Positions 1 to 5,375 of a stretch of DNA of 7,135 bases are shown here, one piece after another. Made by a program: the position numbers and the translations under genes. This DNA comes from an uncultured Clostridium sp. (lineage in GTDB: Bacteria; Cyanobacteriota; Vampirovibrionia; Gastranaerophilales; Gastranaerophilaceae). Position 1 is the first letter of the stretch, and the number at the start of each line of letters is the position of its first letter. Location of the stretch: positions 1-7,135 of the forward strand of contig CAJMDF010000058.1 in NCBI GenBank assembly GCA_905212085.1, read 5' to 3'. The notes under the pieces are model-generated. The model made no database searches. It saw only the letters and a program-made list of their open reading frames with translations, and was not told the DNA's origin.

Positions 1-34
1 ATTAATTTTATCTATTATATAAGGAATTCATTTA

Positions 35-511
35 ATGACATTAATAAAGATTTTACAAAATAATGCAGAATGGATGTGTGCAGTTGCAATAACTTTTTTT
101 ACAGCAATTCAATGTTGGCTAACTCATCAACAAAATATTCAAAGTTTGAGGCTTAAAAGATTAGAATTAGCTAATGAGCTAGACAAAACAAGTTCAAAAT
201 TTTTAGGAGAACGCAGTGAAACAATTGAAATTTTGCAATGGTTAACCGCAAATGCTAGCAATTTTATTTTCTTACTCAATCAAAAAGATAGATTGTATTA
301 TAAAAAATTATTTTTATTTTTAATGAACTACAAAAATAGTAATCCTGAAAATTGTCCATTAAAAATGGAAGCTGCTATAAAAGAATTAAATATTATTCTT
401 GGAGAACTAGATTCTGTACTTGGAAATGCAAATTATGGATTTGCAAATGATAAAGATGAAATAGAAAAAATGAAAAAAAATAAAAATTCAATTCAAAATA
501 CAAATTATTAA
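35..511 (+). CDS. Single-pass membrane protein of unknown function
   Basis: I do not recognise this 158-residue protein. Residues 11-30 (A-E-W-M-C-A-V-A-I-T-F-F-T-A...) form one hydrophobic helix near the N-terminus with no signal-peptidase site, so it looks like a membrane anchor. Residues about 32-60 are a charged amphipathic stretch rich in Leu, Lys and Arg, probably helical or coiled coil. A mixed helical middle (60-130) follows, then a Lys/Asn/Glu-rich tail. The bulk is probably cytoplasmic, because a Lys/Arg-rich segment (R39, K41, R42) follows the helix. The start is supported by AAGGA at 21-25, nine bases ahead of the ATG. It lies on the same strand as the WYL regulator but 216 bases upstream, with an inverted repeat and a separate promoter between, so it is probably not in the same operon. 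Base composition matches its neighbours. The gene call is firm; the function is unknown. Confidence 0.8.
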   Translation: MTLIKILQNNAEWMCAVAITFFTAIQCWLTHQQNIQSLRLKRLELANELDKTSSKFLGERSETIEILQWLTANASNFIFLLNQKDRLYYKKLFLFLMNYKNSNPENCPLKMEAAIKELNIILGELDSVLGNANYGFANDKDEIEKMKKNKNSIQNTNY

Positions 512-517
512 TAATAT

Positions 518-558
518 GTGAAATTGAAAAGTATTTATACTTAATTAAGAATTTTCAC
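518..558. repeat. AT-rich nested inverted repeat after the first gene
   Basis: The outer arms are GTGAAATT (518-525) and AATTTTCAC (550-558), which pair over 8 bp with one bulged base. Inside them, AAGTAT (529-534) and ATACTT (537-542) form a perfect palindrome around TT. The stem is poor in GC and has no downstream T-tract, so it is not a typical intrinsic terminator. It could be a weak 3' hairpin of the preceding gene or a protein-binding palindrome. Confidence 0.4.
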
Positions 559-691
559 TTACAACACTTATCCGCCATTGCAATAAGTCTTTTCACATTT
601 AACTCTGGGTTGGGTTCCATTCATTATGCTTTCTATAATTTCAGGTGGCAAAAATTTTAGCTATCACAACCTTTTATTATTTCAAAAAAAA

Positions 692-700
692 TGCTATAAT
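692..700 (+). promoter_or_regulatory. Extended -10 promoter of the WYL regulator
   Basis: TGCTATAAT is a perfect extended -10 element (TGn-TATAAT). The -35 position 17 bases upstream (672-677, TTTTAT) is poor, as is usual for extended -10 promoters. Transcription would start near 707, giving a leader of about 20 bases before the ATG at 728. This argues against the upstream in-frame ATG at 626, which would lie ahead of the promoter. Confidence 0.6.
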
Positions 701-718
701 CTAAAGATATTGAAAGAA

Positions 719-723
719 AGAGG
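719..723 (+). promoter_or_regulatory. Ribosome binding site fixing the WYL regulator start
   Basis: AGAGG (followed by another G) lies four bases ahead of the ATG at 728, a short but workable spacing. The longer in-frame start at 626 has no SD-like sequence, and its 34 extra residues do not resemble the family N-terminus, so 728 is preferred. Confidence 0.65.
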
Positions 724-727
724 GCTT

Positions 728-1690
728 ATGGAAGATAAACCAAGATATTCAAGGGTTTCAGATATTTTAGATTTAGCTGTTTATATGGGATCAAAAATTC
801 AAGGGGTTACGTTATCTGAGATTGCCGAGAGATATAATGTTTCAAGAAGAACGGCAGAAAGAATGCGAGATAGCTTAACTTGTATTTTCCCTCAAATTGA
901 TGAAATTGAAGTTGATGATAATCAAAAGCATTGGGGATTTACTAATTTTTCTATAAGCAATTTAATTTCTTTTTCGCCAAAGGAAATTGCAAATATTGAG
1001 CAGCTGCAAAGTTTAACTAAAAATCCTCAATTGGGTGAAGAAATCACAAAAACTGTTGAAAAAATTAAAGCACTGAATAGTAAAAATATTACTCATTTAG
1101 AAAATAATATTGAAATGATTTTACAGACAGAAGGTTTAGCAGTGCGTCAAACGCCTCAATACAAAATAAGTTTAGATGTTTTTGATTTAGTTAGAAAATC
1201 CATTAAAGAATCAACTGTTTTAAAAGGGATTTATCATAATAAAGAGCGATTAATTGAACCTCTTGGAATCATTTATGGTGAAAAAATTCATCTTATTGCA
1301 AAAGAAAAGGCTAAAGGAGATGGAATTTATAACTATCTTTTACATAAGTTTGAAAATTTAGAATTAACAAATAATAAATTTGATAGAGGTAATTTTAACT
1401 TAGAAGAGTATTCAAATAAGTCCTTTGGGGTTTATCAAGGTGAAATTTTAGACGTTAAACTAAAATTTTTAAAAGAAGTTGCAGATGATGCTGAGCAGTA
1501 TAAATTTCATCCTACACAGAAAATGAAAAAAGATGAAAATGGAAACTTAGTCGTCACCTTTAAAGCAAGCGGCGATAAAGAAATTATGTGGCATGTTTTT
1601 AAATGGGGTAAAAACTGCGAGATTTTAGCTCCTAAAAATTTAAGAGAAGCATATAAAAATTATTTAAAAGAAAATTTAGAAAAATATTAA
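728..1690 (+). CDS. WYL-domain transcriptional regulator (HTH-WYL-WCX)
   Basis: This is a DNA-binding regulator of 320 residues, a typical length for the family. Residues 8-55 form a winged helix-turn-helix; the recognition portion reads L-S-E-I-A-E-R-Y-N-V-S-R-R-T-A-E-R (29-45), matching the RRTAERMRD signature of WYL regulators common in proteobacteria. A linker (70-145) leads to the WYL domain (about 150-215), with I-E-P-L-G-I-I-Y-G-E-K at 176-186. The name-giving W-Y-L triad is replaced by I187-H188-L189, so the ligand pocket may differ. The C-terminal WCX region (about 240-315) contains W293-G294 and E-I-L-A-P-K-N-L-R (298-306). WYL proteins sense nucleic acid or nucleotide ligands and often repress defence operons (BrxR, CapW) or DNA-damage genes. 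The helicase-nuclease begins 62 bases downstream from its own putative promoter, so that gene is the most likely target. The operator and ligand are inferred, not shown. Confidence 0.9.
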   Translation: MEDKPRYSRVSDILDLAVYMGSKIQGVTLSEIAERYNVSRRTAERMRDSLTCIFPQIDEIEVDDNQKHWGFTNFSISNLISFSPKEIANIEQLQSLTKNPQLGEEITKTVEKIKALNSKNITHLENNIEMILQTEGLAVRQTPQYKISLDVFDLVRKSIKESTVLKGIYHNKERLIEPLGIIYGEKIHLIAKEKAKGDGIYNYLLHKFENLELTNNKFDRGNFNLEEYSNKSFGVYQGEILDVKLKFLKEVADDAEQYKFHPTQKMKKDENGNLVVTFKASGDKEIMWHVFKWGKNCEILAPKNLREAYKNYLKENLEKY

Positions 1691-1695
1691 GATTG

Positions 1696-1727
1696 CGACC
1701 ATTTATGTCGTGTAGGTTTAATATAAT
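1696..1727 (+). promoter_or_regulatory. Promoter and candidate operator of the helicase-nuclease gene
   Basis: TATAAT at 1722-1727 is a consensus -10. The -35 position is occupied not by TTGACA but by an imperfect inverted repeat, CGAC-N7-GTCG (1696-1710), starting 26 bases ahead of the -10. Transcription would start near 1734, about 19 bases ahead of the ATG. The lack of a good -35 together with a dyad there suggests a regulator-dependent or repressible promoter. The same CGACCAT box at the same distance occurs at the AAA promoter. Confidence 0.55.
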
Positions 1728-1752
1728 TTTCTTACAGAAAAGAGGAAGATAA

Positions 1753-4700
1753 ATGACGGAAATCAAACCAAATACAAAACAACAAGAAGCAATAGATAAT
1801 TTAAAAGGACAAATTATGCTCCTTGCAGGCCCAGGAACTGGTAAGACTTTTACGATAATTCACAGAATTGAAAAAATGTTATCTGAAGGAATTGAGCCAA
1901 GTTCTATTTTATGCCTTACATTTTCTGATGCTGCTGCTAATGAAATGAAACAAAGACTTATAAAAAAAATGGGAGTTGTTGCATCTTCTGTTGACATCTA
2001 CACTTATCACTCATTTTGTAACGATATTATTAAACTTTATCCTTCACAGTTTTCACTTGGAGTTGGTGTCAGACTAATCACTGAAACAGAAAAAATTAAA
2101 CTAATGAAAGACTGTATAGATAAAGCAAATCTGGAATATTTTGTCCCAAACCGTGCTGATAAATATCACTTCTCAAGAGATTTTATATCACACATAGAAA
2201 AACTAAAAAGCCAAAGAGTTTCTAAAGAAAAATATTTTGAACAAATTGAAACAAACCCGACTCTTATGCCAAGAATAAAAGAGCTTGAAGCAGAGATCTA
2301 TGAGCGAGAATCTAGAGGAGAAACAAGAAACAAAACTCGCTATAGCGAAATAGAAAAAATCCAAACAAACATTGAAAAAGCTAAAGAATTATGGTCATTA
2401 TATGAACTATATTCTGAAAAAATGCATTCACTAAGTCTTATAGATTTTTCAGATATGATTACCTTTGTACTCTCTGCATTTGAAGAAGATATTACTTTTT
2501 TACGAGAAGTTTCAAACAAATATAAATATTTCCTTGTCGACGAATACCAAGACACAAACGATTTGCAAAATGAAATTCTTTTCCACCTAATGGAAGGCAA
2601 CGACAATAAAAATATTTTAGTAGTAGGAGATGATGATCAAATTATATACGGTTTTCAGGACGCTAAATCCGATAACATTGAAAACTTTTTAACCAAATAT
2701 CCAAATACAAAGGTTATATGCCTTGAAGGAAATAATCGTTCGACTCAATCCATTCTTGATTTTAGTTACGCAGTTATTCAACAAGATAAATCTCGATTAG
2801 AAAATAACGAGAAATTTAAATCTAAAAATATTAATAAAAAACTTACTGCAAAATCAGAAGAAATTATAAAAAAAGATAAAAAAATAAAAAGGTTACAATT
2901 TGGAGACACATTACAAGAATTCAACTACATTGCAGAAGACATTGAAAATCTTGCTAAATCTGAAAATTACCCCGAAAAATTATCACAAATTGCAATTATT
3001 GCAAAAAAGCGTCAAGAATTACAAACATTCGGAGAATTATTAAAATCCAAAAATATTCCGTTCCAAATAGATGAAGGCAAAAGTATCTTTGCAATTAAAT
3101 CATCAATCGTTGTATATTTTTACCTGAAAGCTTTGAATAACTATCTTTTATCAAGCGATAAATTGTTCGGTTTAATATTATCTGAGCCTTTTAAAATTGA
3201 CTTAGAAGATTACAACAAAATCTTGCATGAAAAAAGATTATTAAAACAAGATTCTCCAAATGATTTTATTTCATTGATGAAAACTTTAAGCGATTGGAAA
3301 AATCCTGAAAAAATTCAAAACTTCTTGGATACATTTTTCTACCTTCAAGAATATTCTTCAACAAATGATTTAAGAAATACAATAATCGAAATTCTAAACC
3401 GTACAGGCATATTAGAATACTATTATAAAACAGAATTAAATCGTATAGAAAATCTTCTTGGGATAAAAAAGATTCTTGCAGAAGCCACTGATTTTGCAAA
3501 CCTTAATTTAGCGACTGGAATTTCTGATTTTGTTGATTATCTGGATGAATGCTTGCAAAATGATATTGATATCTGTCTTGATAAAGATTCAATAATCCAA
3601 AACGCAGTGCAATTAACCACATATCACGGATCTAAAGGAAGAGAATTTGAATATGTTTACCTCCCGAATTTGATTTCAAAAAATTGGGAAGACTTTAGAA
3701 TGCCAGGGGAATATAAACTAATTACAGAACCCGTATATGACAAAGAAACTGCTCAAGAAAAAAAAGATAGCGAATTAACAAAATTACTATTTGTTGGAAT
3801 TACCAGAGCAAAACACTCACTTTGTCTATCATTTGCTGATATGTGCGATAATAAACCTAAGCAGATTACAAAATATCTTGCTGATTTTACGGATTATGAT
3901 TTTGATAGCCAACAATTTGATTATAAAGAAGATGATTTTACAAAAGAATTTGTAAGAAGTATTTCAAGAGAAATATATGACAATCAAAAAGCCTTTAAAT
4001 CTGAAATTGAAGGAAGAGTAAAAAATATAGTGCTTTCCCCAAGTAGGTTGAATGATTATCTTGCATGCCCTAGAAAATTCTTTTATTTAAAAGTTTTAGA
4101 AATAGATATTGAAGAGGGAGATTGGGATTATGCAAATTACGGTTCTACAATACATAAATTGTTAGAAAATGCTGTAAAAATTGCAAAACAGACAGGCAAA
4201 TACCCAGAAATAGAAGAAATTAAAAAAGAATTTCAATTAGGTCTTGATAATTCCAGATTTACTTCGCCTGAAATGAAAGAAAAATTTGAAAAGCAAGGCA
4301 ATACTTTAATAGAGAACTATTATCCGCATTTTATATCAATACCGATTTCGAGAATAGATGATGTTGAATATACTTTCAATGGAGTTGGAGTTGATAAATA
4401 TACAATAACCGGGAAAATTGACAGGATTGAAAAAAATTCTGACGGTACTTATGAATTATATGATTATAAAACAGGATACCCTGTCAGTGAAAGAAAAGTT
4501 GCAATAGGAGAAGATAAAGAAAATTATTACAATCAATTATGTTTTTATAAATATGCTTTTGAAAAAGCAACCGGCAAAAAAGTTTCAAAAGTCGGTTTAA
4601 TCTATGTTGAAAATCACAGCAAAAATGTATACAAAACTCTAATAAAAGAGGATATGGATTATATCGAAAACCTTATCAAATCAACTTATGAAAACATAAA

Positions 4701-4791
4701 TTCCTTCCAATTTGATCCGATAAAAGAAGATAAAAATGGAGCGTGTAAAAATTGTGCTTATAAACATCTATGTAAGTTAGATCTAATCTAA
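1753..4791 (+). CDS. UvrD-like helicase fused to RecB/Cas4-type nuclease
   Basis: This 1012-residue protein is predicted to unwind and degrade DNA ends in the cytoplasm. The SF1A helicase spans about 1-700. Its motifs are: Q-motif N7-x-x-Q10-Q11; Walker A A-G-P-G-T-G-K-T (25-32); motif Ia with T56; Walker B L-V-D-E-Y-Q-D-T-N (261-269); motif III V-G-D-D-D-Q (291-296); motif IV N-N-R-S (327-330); motif V T-T-Y-H-G-S-K-G (622-629); motif VI V-G-I-T-R-A-K (681-687). A charged, probably coiled insertion lies at 145-225. The nuclease spans about 760-1012. H801, D890 (G-K-I-D-R-I), D904 and K906 (D-Y-K-T-G) are the expected metal-site residues, and Q928 with Y933 form the following QxxxxY-type helix. 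C772, C998, C1001 and C1007 match the iron-sulfur site of AddB, AdnB and Cas4. All catalytic residues are present, so it should be active. Single-chain architecture resembles an AdnA/AdnB-like subunit; no partner subunit is seen here. AGAGGA at 1741-1746 supports the start. The role could be break repair or phage defence; the preceding WYL regulator favours an inducible system. Confidence 0.93.
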   Translation: MTEIKPNTKQQEAIDNLKGQIMLLAGPGTGKTFTIIHRIEKMLSEGIEPSSILCLTFSDAAANEMKQRLIKKMGVVASSVDIYTYHSFCNDIIKLYPSQFSLGVGVRLITETEKIKLMKDCIDKANLEYFVPNRADKYHFSRDFISHIEKLKSQRVSKEKYFEQIETNPTLMPRIKELEAEIYERESRGETRNKTRYSEIEKIQTNIEKAKELWSLYELYSEKMHSLSLIDFSDMITFVLSAFEEDITFLREVSNKYKYFLVDEYQDTNDLQNEILFHLMEGNDNKNILVVGDDDQIIYGFQDAKSDNIENFLTKYPNTKVICLEGNNRSTQSILDFSYAVIQQDKSRLENNEKFKSKNINKKLTAKSEEIIKKDKKIKRLQFGDTLQEFNYIAEDIENLAKSENYPEKLSQIAIIAKKRQELQTFGELLKSKNIPFQIDEGKSIFAIKSSIVVYFYLKALNNYLLSSDKLFGLILSEPFKIDLEDYNKILHEKRLLKQDSPNDFISLMKTLSDWKNPEKIQNFLDTFFYLQEYSSTNDLRNTIIEILNRTGILEYYYKTELNRIENLLGIKKILAEATDFANLNLATGISDFVDYLDECLQNDIDICLDKDSIIQNAVQLTTYHGSKGREFEYVYLPNLISKNWEDFRMPGEYKLITEPVYDKETAQEKKDSELTKLLFVGITRAKHSLCLSFADMCDNKPKQITKYLADFTDYDFDSQQFDYKEDDFTKEFVRSISREIYDNQKAFKSEIEGRVKNIVLSPSRLNDYLACPRKFFYLKVLEIDIEEGDWDYANYGSTIHKLLENAVKIAKQTGKYPEIEEIKKEFQLGLDNSRFTSPEMKEKFEKQGNTLIENYYPHFISIPISRIDDVEYTFNGVGVDKYTITGKIDRIEKNSDGTYELYDYKTGYPVSERKVAIGEDKENYYNQLCFYKYAFEKATGKKVSKVGLIYVENHSKNVYKTLIKEDMDYIENLIKSTYENINSFQFDPIKEDKNGACKNCAYKHLCKLDLI

Positions 4792-4795
4792 TAAA

Positions 4796-5221
4796 TTAAT
4801 ATCCAATATATTTTGGAACGTAATCTCCATGAGAGTTATATCCATATTGAATTTTGCTTCCACCAATAGATTTCGGGACATAATCGCCATGAGCATTATA
4901 ACCATATTGGATTTGATTTCCGCCTATTGATTTTGGAACGTAATCACCATGGGCATTATAACCGTATTGAATTTGATTTCCGCCTATTGATTTCGGTACA
5001 TAATCACCATGGGCATTATAACCGTATTGAATTTGATTTCCACCTATTGATTTCGGGACATAATCACCATGGGCATTATAACCATATTGAATTTGATTCC
5101 CACCTATTGATTTCGGGACATAATTTCCTTGAGCATTATAGCCATAATCTATTGATCCTGCGTATGCTGAAAGTGTAAAAAAGGCTAAAGATAATGCTAC
5201 AAATAATTTTAATATTTTCAT
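4796..5221 (-). CDS. Secreted Tyr/Gly-rich tandem-repeat protein
   Basis: I do not recognise a named family. The protein has 141 residues. Residues 1-21 are a classical Sec signal peptide: Lys at 2 and 5, a hydrophobic core at 6-17, and cleavage after A-Y-A (19-21). The mature part is almost wholly six tandem units of 20 residues starting at Y26, Y46, Y66, Y86, Y106 and Y126 (the last cut to 16). The consensus is Y-G-Y-N-A-H-G-D-Y-V-P-K-S-I-G-G-N-Q-I-Q. It has no Cys and no membrane segment after the signal, so it is exported and free or surface-associated. The alternating aromatic and Gly pattern suggests a small beta-repeat or binding surface, possibly structural or adhesive (inference). 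I chose the ATG at 5221 because AGGAG lies 8 bases upstream and it begins the signal peptide; an upstream in-frame ATG at 5272 would precede the promoter -10. It is convergent with the helicase (4-base gap) and divergent from the AAA gene. Confidence 0.85.
   Translation of the reverse strand: MKILKLFVALSLAFFTLSAYAGSIDYGYNAQGNYVPKSIGGNQIQYGYNAHGDYVPKSIGGNQIQYGYNAHGDYVPKSIGGNQIQYGYNAHGDYVPKSIGGNQIQYGYNAHGDYVPKSIGGSKIQYGYNSHGDYVPKYIGY
4799..5146 (-). repeat. 60-bp coding tandem repeats, about 5.8 copies
   Basis: Six in-phase units begin (reverse strand) at 5146, 5086, 5026, 4966, 4906 and 4846, the last only 48 bases. The units share most bases. Several differences are silent third-position changes, such as GGA/GGT/GGG-type variation in the Gly and Val-Pro codons. 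The first unit (Q31, N33) and the last (S130, Y138) are the most diverged, as expected when central copies are exchanged by slippage or recombination. Confidence 0.95.
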
Positions 5222-5227
5222 AAATAT

Positions 5228-5234
5228 CACTCCT
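5228..5234 (-). promoter_or_regulatory. Ribosome binding site of the repeat-protein gene
   Basis: On the reverse strand, AGGAGTG (AGGAG at 5234-5230) lies 8 bases ahead of the ATG at 5221. It is the strongest SD near any in-frame start and settles the start at the signal-peptide methionine rather than at the ATG at 5272. Confidence 0.8.
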
Positions 5235-5237
5235 AGT

Positions 5238-5258
5238 TTGTACATTATAACAGTACAA
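5238..5258. promoter_or_regulatory. Candidate operator dyad over the repeat-gene -10
   Basis: TTGTAC (5238-5243), nine bases, then GTACAA (5253-5258) form a perfect 6-bp inverted repeat. It encloses the -10 element at 5244-5249, so a dimeric protein bound here would block RNA polymerase. The binding protein is unknown. Confidence 0.45.
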
Positions 5259-5272
5259 TATTCCTCTGTCAA
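5244..5272 (-). promoter_or_regulatory. Consensus sigma-70 type promoter of the repeat-protein gene
   Basis: On the reverse strand, TTGACA (5272-5267), an exactly 17-base spacer and TATAAT (5249-5244) match the vegetative sigma-factor consensus at all 12 positions. Transcription would start near 5237, leaving a leader of about 16 bases that carries the SD. This predicts strong basal transcription unless it is repressed. Confidence 0.85.
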
Positions 5273-5275
5273 AAT

Positions 5276-5331
5276 CGGTCATACGATCAAAAAAGAATAC
5301 GACCATATTTGACATAAGCTAATTCTATAAT
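5276..5331 (+). promoter_or_regulatory. AAA gene promoter with CGACCAT box
   Basis: TATAAT at 5326-5331 is the likely -10, with a start near 5338 and a leader of about 38 bases. The box CGACCATATTTGACA (5300-5314) begins 26 bases upstream of it and covers the -35 position (5303-5308), which is not consensus. A TTGACA lies inside the box (5309-5314), but only 11 bases from the TATAAT; used as -35 it would pair with a poor -10 around 5332. On the reverse strand, 5280-5277 is a second GACC that leads into the -35 of the divergent repeat gene. The 154-base divergent region therefore seems to serve both genes. Confidence 0.55.
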
Positions 5332-5375
5332 GTAAAAGTTGATTTAAGGATTTACAAAATATAAGGAGATTTGGA

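Larger units (their letters stand above)
512..727. other. Intergenic region between membrane protein and WYL regulator
   Basis: This is the longest non-coding stretch in the window. It holds an AT-rich inverted repeat (518-558), then a less AT-rich segment (about 565-620), a possible weak promoter (TTGGGT 610-615, 18-base spacer, TATAAT 634-639) and the extended -10 promoter at 692-700. On the reverse strand, two overlapping micro-ORFs (555-620, 21 codons; 568-624, 18 codons) lack convincing ribosome binding sites. I found no tRNA or recognisable RNA gene. Confidence 0.5.

Noticed and set aside
590..625. Possible tRNA or tRNA fragment suggested by GGGTTCCATTC
   Set aside because: No matching acceptor stem, anticodon arm or D-arm could be formed around it.
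626..727. Longer N-terminus of the WYL regulator starting at the ATG at 626
   Set aside because: No SD before it, the TGCTATAAT promoter lies inside this extension, and the extra residues do not fit the family; 728 has an SD and gives the expected length.
2340..2606. Reverse-strand open frame within the helicase
   Set aside because: Antisense to conserved helicase sequence, no SD, no recognisable features.
3266..3499. Reverse-strand open frame within the helicase
   Set aside because: Antisense to the helicase coding sequence with no supporting signals.
4777..4786. TTAGATCTAA palindrome near the helicase stop as a terminator
   Set aside because: A self-complementary 10-mer with no loop, low GC content and no T-tract; it does not resemble an intrinsic terminator.
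4799..5146. CRISPR array
   Set aside because: The 60-base units are contiguous, coding, in phase, with no unique spacers.
4927..5178. Forward-strand open frame with H-N-H-H-G-H-Y-type repeats
   Set aside because: It is the antisense shadow of the tandem repeats in the secreted protein; any 60-base in-phase repeat gives a repeated peptide on the other strand. No SD or promoter of its own.
5238..5258. Cyanobacterial NtcA-type site GTA-N8-TAC
   Set aside because: The spacing here is GTA-N11-TAC, and no other evidence supports that regulator; kept only as an unnamed dyad.
5222..5272. Longer N-terminus of the repeat protein starting at 5272 (reverse strand)
   Set aside because: It would place 17 residues ahead of a perfect signal peptide and overlap the -35, spacer and -10 of the promoter; the SD points to 5221.
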